This document shows, piece after piece, positions 56,347 to 64,000 of a stretch of 64,000 bases of DNA (the stretch's first letter is position 1; every line of letters begins with the position of its first letter). A program made the translations under genes and the position numbers. Under the pieces are notes generated by a model. That model did no database searches and was not told where the DNA came from. It was given only the letters and a program-made list of their open reading frames with translations. The stretch is taken from positions 113,868 to 177,867 of the forward strand of contig CAWGVL010000059.1 in assembly GCA_963825845.1 (NCBI GenBank), read 5' to 3'. The stretch comes from DASQDN01 sp963825845. Lineage in GTDB: Bacteria > Acidobacteriota > Terriglobia > Bryobacterales > Bryobacteraceae.

Positions 56347-57477
56347 ATGCTTCGTATCGCTTTGTGCCTTACGATCGCGCTACAGCTCGTAGCGCAGCCG
56401 GAGAAGCGCGAGATCGATCCGGCGTTGCAGCCGGCTCTCCGATTGCATGCATCCGGAGATCTTGAAAGCGCCATTCGTGCCTATCGCGCGTACTTGGCAA
56501 GAAACCCGGCCAGTACCGAGGCGCGGTCGAACCTGGGGGCTGTCTTGGCACGCCTCGGCCGTTACGAACAGGCAATTTCCGAGTACAAGATAGCCCTGCG
56601 AACGGCTCCTAAGAATCCCGGCGTCAGATCTAATCTCGGGCTCGCGCTTTACAAGGCTGATCGTTTTGTTGAAGCAACACAGGAGTTCGCCGCGGCGCAC
56701 GCTTTAGCTCCGAGCAACAAACAAATCATGCTGCTCCTCGGCGACTGTTACCTGAGACAGGGTGAAAATCGACGCGTTATTGATCTACTGAGCGCTGAAT
56801 ACAAGTCGGACCCTGGCGACATGGCCGTAGCTTATCTATTGGGAACTGCCTTGATACGTGACAACCAGGTGGAACCCGGACAACAGATCGTGGACCGGAT
56901 TCTCAGTCTCGGAGATTCGGCTGAGGCGCGGTTGTTGATCGGCACAACCAAGATGATGGCGCACGACTTCGCGGGCGCCTTAGTCGACGTCACGAAGGCC
57001 GTGGAACTAAATCCGAAGCTCCCGAGTGTTCACTCTTACCACGGCCGTGCCCTGCTTCAGACCGGTGATTCCGCCGGCGCGCTGGCTGCGTTCCGACGGG
57101 AATTGGAGATTAACTCCAATGACTTCGATTCGAATCTGAATATCGGCGCCCTCCTCCGTCAGGAGCAATCCTATGAAGAGGCTAAGCCCTACCTGGTGAA
57201 AGCCTTGACACTGCGTCCGGGCGATCCGGCTGTGCGGTATCAGCTCGCCGCGTTGGATTTGGCCATGGGACAGGTGGAAGACGCTCGAAAAGGCCTGGAG
57301 GAACTAACTCGACAGGAGCCGCGTTTCCTCGAGGCTCACGTAACGTTAGCCACGGTTTACTACCGGCTGAAGCGGAAATCGGATGCGGACCGGGAGCGAG
57401 CGATTGTTCAGAAATTGAACGAGGAGATCCAGGCGCAGCAGCCTGGAGTCAAAGGCGGGGCGGATACGCTGCCGTGA
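56347..57477 (+). CDS. Exported TPR-repeat protein
   Basis: This 376-residue protein has a short signal peptide (MLRIALCLTIALQLVA) and about nine tetratricopeptide repeats. Recognisable units are GDLESAIRAYRAYLARNP, GRYEQAISEYKIALRTAP and GDSAGALAAFRRELEINS. It is a periplasmic scaffold by its features. ATG 56347 is preferred; GTG 56311 adds 12 residues before the signal. Its stop overlaps the cytochrome gene start (GTGA), so the two are coupled. In Solibacter-type genomes, TPR, multihaem cytochrome and CRTAC1 genes recur together. Confidence 0.87.
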   Translation: MLRIALCLTIALQLVAQPEKREIDPALQPALRLHASGDLESAIRAYRAYLARNPASTEARSNLGAVLARLGRYEQAISEYKIALRTAPKNPGVRSNLGLALYKADRFVEATQEFAAAHALAPSNKQIMLLLGDCYLRQGENRRVIDLLSAEYKSDPGDMAVAYLLGTALIRDNQVEPGQQIVDRILSLGDSAEARLLIGTTKMMAHDFAGALVDVTKAVELNPKLPSVHSYHGRALLQTGDSAGALAAFRRELEINSNDFDSNLNIGALLRQEQSYEEAKPYLVKALTLRPGDPAVRYQLAALDLAMGQVEDARKGLEELTRQEPRFLEAHVTLATVYYRLKRKSDADRERAIVQKLNEEIQAQQPGVKGGADTLP

Positions 57478-58538
57478 ATTCCATATTCGCCATGTTGGCT
57501 TTCGCGAGTGCATTCATGGCAGGACAGGAGCTGCTGGCACAGTCGAGGTCAAGCGATTCCGGCGCGTGTGCCGGCTGTCATCCCGCACAATCACGAAACT
57601 ACGATCTGAATGGAATGAATAAGGCGCTTCAGCGCGCGGATAAGAGCGACATCCTGCGAACGAATGCGGCGCTCGAATTCTCTGAGGGCCTTTATCGCAC
57701 GAGTATCGTGAGCGATGATACCGGCTCGACTTTGACGGTGACGGACGGCAAGGACAGACTAACTGCTCGCATCTTGTGGGCGTTTGGCCTAGGCAGGGCC
57801 GGACAAACGTACGTGTTCGAGCACGCGGGCACGATGTTTGAAAGCCGCGTCAGTTACTACGAAGCGCTAAGAGGTCTCGATCTGACCATGGGAGCCCACG
57901 GCTCGAAGCCCGCGTCGTTGACCGAAGCAGCCGGTCGACGGATGGACAGCTTGGATGTTCGACAATGTTTTGGGTGCCACTCGACCGGTGGAATTCGCAG
58001 GAACGAAGTGGTTTGGGAGTCGATGACTCCGGGGATCTCCTGCGAGAGTTGTCACGGCGATACGACGCAGCATGTGAAGGCGCGTCGGAGCGGTGTGAGG
58101 AGGACAGCCGCGATGCGAAGTCTCAAGTCAATATCCGCGGAGGAGATGAATGAACTCTGCGGAGCGTGTCACAGGACTTGGGCACAGGTCGCGGAAATGA
58201 AGCTCCAAGGACCGTTGAACGTGCGCTTCCAGCCGTATCGCATCACGAACAGTAAATGCTTCGATGCCGATGACCGCCGGATCGGCTGCACCTCGTGTCA
58301 CGACCCTCATTCTGAATTGCTGAAGTCGGCGGCAGCCTACGATTCAGCCTGTCTCGCCTGCCACGCGTCGACGGCGGTAGCCAAGACATCTGGAGTGAAA
58401 TCGGGTAAGGTGTGCCACACGGCAAAGAAGGACTGCGTGACGTGTCATATGCCGAAGGTCGCCTTACCGGGGGCTCACTACGAGTTCGCGGATCACCAGA
58501 TCCGGGTTGTTAAGCCAGGGGACGCATACCCAAACTAA
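57474..58538 (+). CDS. Seven-haem c-type cytochrome
   Basis: This 354-residue exported protein has seven CxxCH haem-binding motifs: CAGCH, CFGCH, CESCH, CGACH, CTSCH, CLACH and CVTCH. An additional VCHTAKKD lacks the first Cys. A signal peptide (SIFAMLAFASAFMAGQELLA) follows the GTG start at 57474, which overlaps the TPR stop. Spacing between haems suggests the cytochrome c554/multihaem family that handles electron transfer or nitrogen/sulphur compounds. It likely sits in the periplasm between the TPR and CRTAC1 proteins. Which acceptor or donor it serves is unknown. Confidence 0.9.
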   Translation: MNSIFAMLAFASAFMAGQELLAQSRSSDSGACAGCHPAQSRNYDLNGMNKALQRADKSDILRTNAALEFSEGLYRTSIVSDDTGSTLTVTDGKDRLTARILWAFGLGRAGQTYVFEHAGTMFESRVSYYEALRGLDLTMGAHGSKPASLTEAAGRRMDSLDVRQCFGCHSTGGIRRNEVVWESMTPGISCESCHGDTTQHVKARRSGVRRTAAMRSLKSISAEEMNELCGACHRTWAQVAEMKLQGPLNVRFQPYRITNSKCFDADDRRIGCTSCHDPHSELLKSAAAYDSACLACHASTAVAKTSGVKSGKVCHTAKKDCVTCHMPKVALPGAHYEFADHQIRVVKPGDAYPN

Positions 58539-58553
58539 GAGAGCCTGTAGAGC

Positions 58554-60226
58554 ATGAAGTTGTCCAGACGCGATCTGATTCGAGTGGGGCTTGCCGCCGC
58601 GACGCAATGGGCACGCGGTTCGGCAGCTGCGATGTTCGAAGAGGTCAGTCCGACGGTGTCGGGCATCACGTGGGTTCACGAAAATGCGATGTCGGAACGA
58701 CGCCACTTGCCGGAAACGCTCGGTCCGGGGTGCGCCTTTCTTGACTATGACAACGACGGGTGGATGGATATCCTACCTCGTAAACAGCGGCCCTTGCGAT
58801 TTCTTCAAACCGGAGAAGCGATTGAATCACGCCCTTTACAAAAACAACCGTGATGGGACATTCACCGATGTCACCGAAGCGGGCGGGCCTCACGGCTGAG
58901 CTGTTCGCCATGGGCGTGGTTGTCGGAGACTACGACAACGACGGATTTCCCGACATTCTGATCACGGCGTATGGCCGGCCGGTTCTGTACCACAACAACG
59001 GTGACGGCACCTTCACGGACGTGACAGCGAAATCGAAACTTGATGTGCCGGTTTGGACAACGAGCGGTGTGTGGTTCGACTACGACGGCGACGGCCGCCT
59101 GGATCTCTTTCTCTGCAGCTTCGTGGAGTATCGCAACGACAGCATCACTTGCGGCGATAACAAACTCGGCCGCAATTACTATTGCATCCCACGGGTGTTC
59201 AAGCCAACTGCGAATCTCCTGTTTCACAATAACGGCGATGGAAGCTTCAGCGAAGTGGGAAAGGGCACAGATATTGCTAAGGCGCTCGGAAAGGGCCTCG
59301 GGGTTGTGACCACTGACGTAAACAACGATGGCCGTCCGGATCTGTTTGTAGCCAACGACACTGTACAGAACTTCCTCTTCATCAACAGGGGCGCAAACCG
59401 CTGGGAAGAAGCCGGCCTGTCAGCCGAGGTCGGATTCAGCGACAATGGCCAACCTCGCTCAGGGATGGGCGTCGATTCAGCTGATTTCGACGGTGATGGA
59501 TGGGAGGACCTCTTTGTAGCCAATGTCGACCAGGAGATGTTCTCTTTGTACAAGAACAAGAAGAACGAGACGTACACGGACGTGTCGCGCCGGAACAACG
59601 TCGCTCAGGCGACCCGGCTGCTGAGTGGATGGGGGCTGAAGTTCTTCGATTATGACAACGACGGCGCGATCGATCTGCTGCTTGCAAATGGGCATCCGGA
59701 TGACATGATTGAAAATTATTCCCAGCAGGTGAAGTACAAGGAACCTTTGCTTCTGTTTCGAAACGAGAGTGGCACGTTCCGCAATGTAAGCACCGAAGCC
59801 GGGCCTGTATTTACGAAATCGTTCGCTGCGCGCGGGCTTGCCGTGGGTGACTTCAACAATGACGGCAAGCTGGACGTATTGATTGCAAACAATGGCGGGC
59901 CTCCCGTGCTGCTCCGGAACGCAACCGGCGCGGGCAATCATTGGATCGGTCTGAAGCTGCAAGGTGTGAAAGCAAATCGCGATGGCGTCGGCGCCAAAAT
60001 TGTCTGGTCCGCCGATGGGGTACGGCGCGGACGTTTAAAGACGCACGGCGGCAGCTATCTGTCGAGTCATGATCCGCGCGAAGTTCTCGGTTTGGGAAAA
60101 GCCACGAAGGCTGATTATGTCGAAATCAGGTGGCCGGCGCCGAGCGGCCTGGTGGAGCGGTTCGATGATCTACCTTCTGATCGATATAGCACGGTGACCG
60201 AAGGCAAGGGGAAGCGAGTGACATAG
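58554..60226 (+). CDS. CRTAC1 family protein with FG-GAP/VCBS repeats and ASPIC/UnbV domain, two frameshifts
   Basis: A Tat signal (MKLSRRDLIRVGLAAATQWA) and six or so calcium-binding FG-GAP/VCBS repeats (D-x-D-x-DG: DYDNDGW, DYDNDGFPD, DYDGDGRLD, DVNNDGRPD, DFDGDGWED, DFNNDGKLD) are followed by the ASPIC/UnbV domain (NHWIGLKLQGVKANRDGVG). Breaks occur near 58770 and 58890. Between them YLVNSGPCDFFKPEKRLNHA lies in a second frame, and both flanks fit the family. The product would be a ~555-residue periplasmic beta-propeller. It is 16 bases after the cytochrome gene and should be in the same operon. Confidence 0.85.
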
Positions 60227-60254
60227 CATCTCGCCGCACTCGATGTTGATGGTA

Positions 60255-60304
60255 TGGTGCGCCCGGCGCGATTCGAACACGCGACCTTCTGGTTCGTAGC
60301 CAGA
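60255..60304 (-). tRNA. 3' fragment of tRNA-Arg (anticodon ACG)
   Basis: Read on the minus strand, 60304-60288 forms an anticodon arm (TCTGG, loop CTACGAA, CCAGA) with anticodon ACG. A variable loop and a T-arm with TTCGAAT (60277-60271) follow. The 3' acceptor half CGGGCGC, discriminator A and encoded CCA end at 60255. Upstream (60305-60335) there is no D-arm and no matching 5' acceptor GCGCCCG, so the gene is only the 3' half. Such a fragment is what an integrative element leaves at its far end after inserting into a tRNA gene. Confidence 0.8.
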
Positions 60305-60742
60305 CTACTTTCCGTAAGTCCTTGAATGCACAATAAATATTTTTCGCACTAATCTGCACGTTAGGTACCAAAAATGCGCTTGTGGGTGGGTAGTTTGTGA
60401 GCTTTCGGTGAGGCTGCATGACTTCGCGGCGTAGCTGGTAAGGTCGGGAACGCCGGACAGGCGAGGAGGCCGACCATGGGCAAGCAAGCGGATTGGAAAC
60501 ACCAGACACCTGGTTCCCGGCTGAGCCATTGTCCGTCGTGGGGCTCCGATCGCGGAGAACGCCTCGACGGCAGGCTTCGCTTCGCCGCGGCAAACTACGC
60601 CGCGCCTTGCCTCCTGCGCGCCGTTCTACAACTTAGTAAATTGCGACGGGCGGCTCCGCCGGGAACCAGATGCAAAGCAGTTTCTTCGTCTTACCCAAGA
60701 CGAAAACCAGATGCCCGTTGACACACATACATAGGAGAGACG
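60305..60742. other. Sparse region next to the tRNA fragment
   Basis: No gene is clearly supported. An 81-residue plus ORF (60476-60721) has a strong GAGGAGG site 6 bases before its ATG and a basic, Arg-rich product, but no family likeness and a non-coding look. The region starts A/T-rich (60320-60380), unlike the GC-rich flanks, consistent with an element end. Confidence 0.4.
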
Positions 60743-60949
60743 ATGAATGAAGGCTTGGTCAAAGTTCGTGAACACCTTAATCACGTAGGCCGAGAGGAGT
60801 GGGCCAAACTGCAAAAGGATCTCGCAATCAACCTTCCTTTGGTAGTTTCGTTTGGAACGGTGGGCGCGGCGATCCGGCGAAACAGATCACGATTTCAGCT
60901 CAGACGTCCTAGTGATCTGCAGAGGACATCTTTCCGCGCAGGTTGGTAG
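60743..60949 (+). CDS. Small hypothetical protein, possible HTH regulator
   Basis: A 68-residue ORF has AGGAGAG 5 bases before its ATG. The first ~40 residues (GLVKVREHLNHVGREEWAKL, then QKDLAINLPLVVSFG) are helical and look like a short helix-turn-helix regulator. After VVSFG the sense is doubtful: another frame reads NGGRGDPAKQITISAQTS and a stop, which would suit an HTH C-terminus ('G-x-G-x-P') better. A frameshift is therefore possible. The assignment is tentative. Confidence 0.4.
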   Translation: MNEGLVKVREHLNHVGREEWAKLQKDLAINLPLVVSFGTVGAAIRRNRSRFQLRRPSDLQRTSFRAGW

Positions 60950-61054
60950 GCTTTGGACGAGCTCATACGCATCATTCGGGGATCGCCCTGCCCGGTAATC
61001 CGGCTCACGGTGTCGATGCGCGGTGTGTTTACCCGTCGATCGTATCTCTGAACA

Positions 61055-61294
61055 TCACGTATTGGCCGATGACGCTTTCGGTGCAGCAGTGCTGCGGCGC
61101 TTGCGTACCTCTGCTTCCGCTCGAATCCAATCATCTTCTGCCGAGCTGCCCTGACATCCTATTTCTTCCCAATAGAGGTACGCTAGTTCTTTAATTTCCT
61201 TCGCGATTTCGTGGCTCCTGTCGGGCGCTTCTGGCGTTTCAACGCACGTTGTGCGAACCGTATCGTGTGTTCTGTGTGACCGTTTCAGTTTCAT
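61055..61294 (-). CDS. DUF2934 family protein
   Basis: This 79-residue protein starts at ATG 61294 with GGGAGA upstream. The DUF2934 core is clear: EIAKEIKELAYLYWEEIGCQ then EDDWIRAEAEVRKR, that is 'I-x-x-x-A-Y-x-x-W-E-x-x-G' followed by 'D-W-x-x-A-E'. Function is unknown; the family is frequent in Acidobacteriota and Proteobacteria, often with heat-shock or mobile-element genes. The longer ORF to 61429 adds residues without support. The region 61295-61479 shows nothing else convincing. Confidence 0.75.
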   Translation of the reverse strand: MKLKRSHRTHDTVRTTCVETPEAPDRSHEIAKEIKELAYLYWEEIGCQGSSAEDDWIRAEAEVRKRRSTAAPKASSANT

Positions 61295-61479
61295 GACGAG
61301 TCTCCCTGCGATTCTCTTCCTGAGGGGATGTTCTGCGGGTTGACATGTCCCTCGTGCCGGACGAGAGTCATGCATTATGCAGCAGTTTTCCGTCCACACG
61401 ACGAAGTCTACGGCGACGGTTTCGGGCAAGCAATATAGGTTAGCAACGTGGCACCAACGCAGAACCGGCTACATGCCTC

Positions 61480-62593
61480 TGCGCCTCGCGTCCCAATCAG
61501 ATCTACAGTGAGAGCCATTACGCCTCGCAGCATTTTGGATGCGTGGTCCTGCGGTGTTTGCGCGTAGGGCGCTACAAGTACATCGAAGCTCCCAAGCCCG
61601 AGCTGTACGATTTGGCGCAGGACCCAGGTGAGGCACAGAACATCTAGCGCGCGGGACCGGTTGCGTGCATCCGCGCTCGTAGAGCGGATGAAACGCGTGG
61701 TTTCCCAATACTCTGTTCCGACGCAAGCTGCGAACAAGGCGCTGACGTCGGAAGCAGAAGCGAAGTTGCGGTCCCTGGGGTATCTCGCGGGTGGTGGTTC
61801 GGCGGTGCGAGGACCGGGTGCGGATCCCAAAGATCGCATCGCCGATTTTGAACAGTACGGCCGCGCTCTCATCCTGGCCGGATCCGGCAGCGTCATCGAG
61901 GCCAACGGGATTCTTGAACGGCTCCATGCAAAGTATCCGGAAGTCACTGACCTCTCCATGAGCGTGGCGCTCAATCTCCAACGGCTAGGAAGACACAATC
62001 AGGCTGCAAATGGCCTTCGTGAGGTCGCCCGCAACGATCCTCGCAGTGCGAGGGCTCACTACAATCTCGCGGTCAGCCTCAACCAACTCGGACAGATCGA
62101 CGAGGCTGTCCGCGAACTGGAGGCGGCTCTGGCCATCGCGCCCCACTATACGCAGGCTTCGGAGTTGTCAGGGCTGATCTGGCTTCAGAAAAAAGACCCG
62201 ATGCGTGCCCGCCAGTACTTTCAGCAGGTCCTTGCGACCGATCCGCAAAACTTCGCGGCCCGGTACAACCTGGGCGCCCTGGAGACGGTGCAGGGGAATT
62301 GGGGTGAGGCTGAGGCCAACCTGGCAGCCGCTCTTGCCGCACGGCCAGACTCACCGGAAGCGCTCAACGCGCTCGGTAGTCTCCACCTCCGCCAAGGCGA
62401 ACTGGAGAAAGCCGCCGCGGCGTTTCGCCGCACGGTGCAGCTCAAACCAGATTTCGCGGCAGCGCATTACAATCTCGGCCTGGTTCTCCGCAAGCAGAAT
62501 CGCCCCGACGAGGCCGCCAAGGAGTTTCGCTTGGCACTCGAAGCCGACCCCGGATTTCAGCCGGCACGAAAAGCGCTCGCCCCGGCTCAATAG
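61480..62593 (+). pseudogene. Truncated sulfatase-TPR fusion gene
   Basis: The first part (to 61647) reads NQIYSESHYASQHFG and LRVGRYKYIEAPKPELYDL-AQDPGE, the C-terminal end of an arylsulfatase-like domain. After a shift near 61642 the frame continues EAEAKLRSLGYLAGGG, a linker typical of sulfatase-TPR proteins. Six TPR units follow (for example GQIDEAVRELEAALAIAP and GELEKAAAAFRRTVQLKP), ending at 62593. The ~400-residue catalytic domain with the formylglycine Cys is missing upstream, replaced by the DUF2934 gene and unrelated DNA. The TPR part could still be translated from an internal start near 61628. Confidence 0.7.
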
Positions 62594-62974
62594 ACCCAGG
62601 CGATTCTGTTGCATGACCATTCTCTCTTTCCGGCGCATCGCAAACACCCATGCGCGCGCGAGGGCGTTTTATACTTCTCTCGGCCCGGTGAACTCGGCCA
62701 AACGTAAACAAATGAGCCGAATGAGCCGTTTTTTGCTTTTGAAGGGAGGGCATCCTCACATCTGTCAACACACCGACACGGGGCGGCAGTGCTCTACGCG
62801 TTGCCTCCTCAAGCCGATTGGCACGCGTGAGCAAACGCAAGACACCGATCACCGAAGAAGCATAACCAGAGCCCGCAACCGGACTAAGCGCGGCCTTGCG
62901 GGCGAACGAAACGTGGAGCCGGTGAGCTTAAAGATATGTGTTCCTGCGCGACTCTTATCTGGGGGAAGCACACG
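62594..62974. other. Gap without a supported gene
   Basis: I see no gene on either strand; open frames here continue out of the TPR region or are antisense. A CGTTTTTTGCTTTTG stretch at 62730-62743 lacks a stable upstream hairpin. GGGGGAAG just before the next ATG is a good ribosome-binding site. Confidence 0.4.
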
Positions 62975-63517
62975 ATGATCAAGATTGCCGAACCTGCACT
63001 AGCCTTGAACGATCATCGGGTAGGCGGACGCATTCGCATGTCCCGAAACCTGCACATTCGCCAAGATGACAGCCGCCAAAACATAATCGGCGCGATCGCC
63101 ACAGTGGCTGGCGGCACGCAAGCTGGAAGGCTAAAGTCGGTCGTGTTGAACTCGCATGGTGTACCTGGATATTTGGTTATGGGCGAAGGATTCTGGCGAC
63201 CGCACACGGAGATGTTCCAGACGCTCAACGGCGTCGTCGATAACATCTGGATGACCGCTTGCCGGATTGCATCCCGCGGCGGTCTCGCGGCAGGCGAAAA
63301 GCTTCCACCCAACCTGAAGGGCCAGATCGGTGACGGTTATCACTTCTGCCGTAACATCGCGCTGAACGCGAGATGCAACGTGATCGCGTCCATGAATGAC
63401 CAGGATGTACCGAATCGTAGAATCCCGGATGGATATGTGGATGCATACGAAGGCGCACTGCTCTGCTTCAAACCGAACGGCGAAATCGCTTGGGCGCACC
63501 ATTACGCAGCTACATAA
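62975..63517 (+). CDS. Small caspase-like (clan CD) protein
   Basis: This 180-residue protein starts at ATG 62975, with GGGGGAAG 6 bases upstream. A caspase-type dyad is suggested by VVLNSHGVPGYLVMG (His61) and, 35 residues on, NIWMTACRIASRGG (Cys96). This recalls the LSHG-x-x-G and QACRG stretches of caspases, with MFQTLNGVVDN between them like the F-x-x-L-x-G of that fold. A second Cys/His-rich part (DGYHFCRNIALNARCN) follows. Length is near the minimum for a p20-like core. Proteolysis is inferred; the family is otherwise unnamed to me. It lies in the island-like region beyond the tRNA fragment. Confidence 0.65.
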   Translation: MIKIAEPALALNDHRVGGRIRMSRNLHIRQDDSRQNIIGAIATVAGGTQAGRLKSVVLNSHGVPGYLVMGEGFWRPHTEMFQTLNGVVDNIWMTACRIASRGGLAAGEKLPPNLKGQIGDGYHFCRNIALNARCNVIASMNDQDVPNRRIPDGYVDAYEGALLCFKPNGEIAWAHHYAAT

Positions 63518-63607
63518 TGGCGAGTAAGCCGGTAATGGTGAGTAAGGCGTCGTGCCGGCGGGACACAACGCGTCCAACCGGTTCACTCCTCCTCCAGCAC
63601 GACCGTC

Positions 63608-64000
63608 ATGGACATCGGAAGGAATGGGCCGCGCCTGGCATCGCGTGAAGCGAACTCGCCCGAGTGCAGGCAAGTGATTGCCGAGTTCGTCGGCGATGAA
63701 TGGCAGGAGATGCGTGCCGTGTTCTTTCGATCCATGCGCGCGATCGAGCGCGCGCTCAGCGCCAGGGGCGAATATATGACGAAGGAAGGCCAGATCATGC
63801 AGGGTGGCCCGGACCACTACGCTCGTCTCGCCGCGACGAAGCACTTGCGTGATTTCTTGATCGCCGGTCAACCGGCGCCGAAGGAACCGGAGCCGAAGGA
63901 TAAGCTGATAACGCTTCAGGAACTCCAGGAGATGCTGAGGGGCGGAGTCAGGAAAGTAGGACGCAGGCGCAGACACCGTGAAACGCGGTGGCGCGGTTTA
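63608..64000 (+). CDS. Unrecognised protein, cut by the right edge
   Basis: An open frame from ATG 63608 runs to the end of the window (131 codons visible). Its composition looks coding: CRQVIAEFVGDEWQEMRAVF, then GGPDHYARLAATKHLRDFLI. The C-terminal visible part is Pro/Glu/Lys-rich (PAPKEPEPKDKL). It is predicted helical with charged surfaces. The GPDHYAR-A-x-x-x-L stretch reminds me of small accessory genes in phage-like elements, but I cannot name a family. The start is uncertain because no clear ribosome-binding site precedes it. A 281-residue minus ORF over the same bases is its antisense shadow. Confidence 0.5.
   Translation, partial: MDIGRNGPRLASREANSPECRQVIAEFVGDEWQEMRAVFFRSMRAIERALSARGEYMTKEGQIMQGGPDHYARLAATKHLRDFLIAGQPAPKEPEPKDKLITLQELQEMLRGGVRKVGRRRRHRETRWRGL

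Noticed and set aside
63131..63976. 281-residue minus-strand ORF
   Set aside because: It spans antisense to both the caspase-like gene and the following coding frame; the plus-strand proteins have a ribosome-binding site and motifs, this one does not.
1..64000. CRISPR array
   Set aside because: No regularly spaced direct repeats were noticed on reading.
1..64000. Insertion sequence or transposase
   Set aside because: No transposase-like protein and no clear terminal inverted repeats were recognised, even in the island-like right end.

Overview
The window looks like part of an Acidobacteriota chromosome, most likely the Solibacter/Bryobacter branch. The evidence is four large TonB-dependent receptors (three with an N-terminal carboxypeptidase-regulatory-like domain), a secreted SBBP beta-propeller protein whose last ~200 residues match the Solibacter C-terminal domain (TIGR03437), a CRTAC1/ASPIC-UnbV protein next to a multihaem cytochrome, a DUF2934 protein and a sulfatase-TPR remnant. 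The taxonomy is inferred from these families, not from a marker gene.

Layout. 1-1.8 kb: TCA cycle and nucleotide genes (sucC end, sucD, ndk). 1.8-4.3 kb: an efflux pump and an SDR on the minus strand behind a possible transcription attenuator. 4.5-6.2 kb: a YmdB-type phosphodiesterase and a Tat-exported aldo/keto reductase. 6.3-9.5 kb: TonB receptor. 9.6-12.2 kb: thiolase / OB-fold partner / aminotransferase operon. 12.3-14.5 kb: ECF sigma factor, anti-sigma factor and secreted protein. 14.5-20 kb: hypotheticals, an IscU-like scaffold, a broken Nudix gene and a broken molybdopterin oxidoreductase. 20.3-24.9 kb: DksA/TraR regulator, PgeF, sugar epimerase and isomerase, amidohydrolase, lone receiver protein. 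25-33.9 kb: a block in which nearly every gene is frameshifted (GH3, metallo-hydrolase, glutaredoxin, cold shock protein, CpaE-like ATPase, ZnuD-like receptor). 33.9-37.3 kb: SBBP protein. 37.4-40.7 kb: oxidative pentose phosphate operon zwf-opcA-pgl. 40.7-43.1 kb: GH13 and Gfo/Idh genes overlapping head to head. 43.2-46.7 kb: TonB receptor. 46.9-52.6 kb: a TIR-domain protein leading a tight operon with a DapF-like epimerase, a desaturase-like membrane enzyme and an alanine racemase, followed by a secreted proline-iminopeptidase-like hydrolase. 52.5-56.1 kb: TonB receptor. 56.3-60.2 kb: TPR protein, seven-haem cytochrome c and CRTAC1 protein. 60.25 kb onward: a 3' fragment of tRNA-Arg(ACG), then a sparsely coding, island-like stretch with a truncated sulfatase-TPR gene and a small caspase-like protein, running off the right edge.

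Two things deserve most attention. The TIR/epimerase/desaturase/racemase operon (46.9-51.4 kb) is the best candidate for an undescribed system: a predicted NAD-cleaving TIR effector with an unrecognised C-terminal domain, translationally coupled or nearly so to two amino-acid stereochemistry enzymes and a di-iron-type membrane enzyme. The tRNA-Arg fragment with the caspase-like gene beyond it suggests the left end of an integrated element. A caution applies throughout: about 35-40 apparent single-base frameshifts cluster at 15-19, 25-33, 39-43 and 58.8 kb while four receptor/propeller genes over 3 kb are intact, so many 'broken' genes here may be sequence or assembly errors rather than real pseudogenes.
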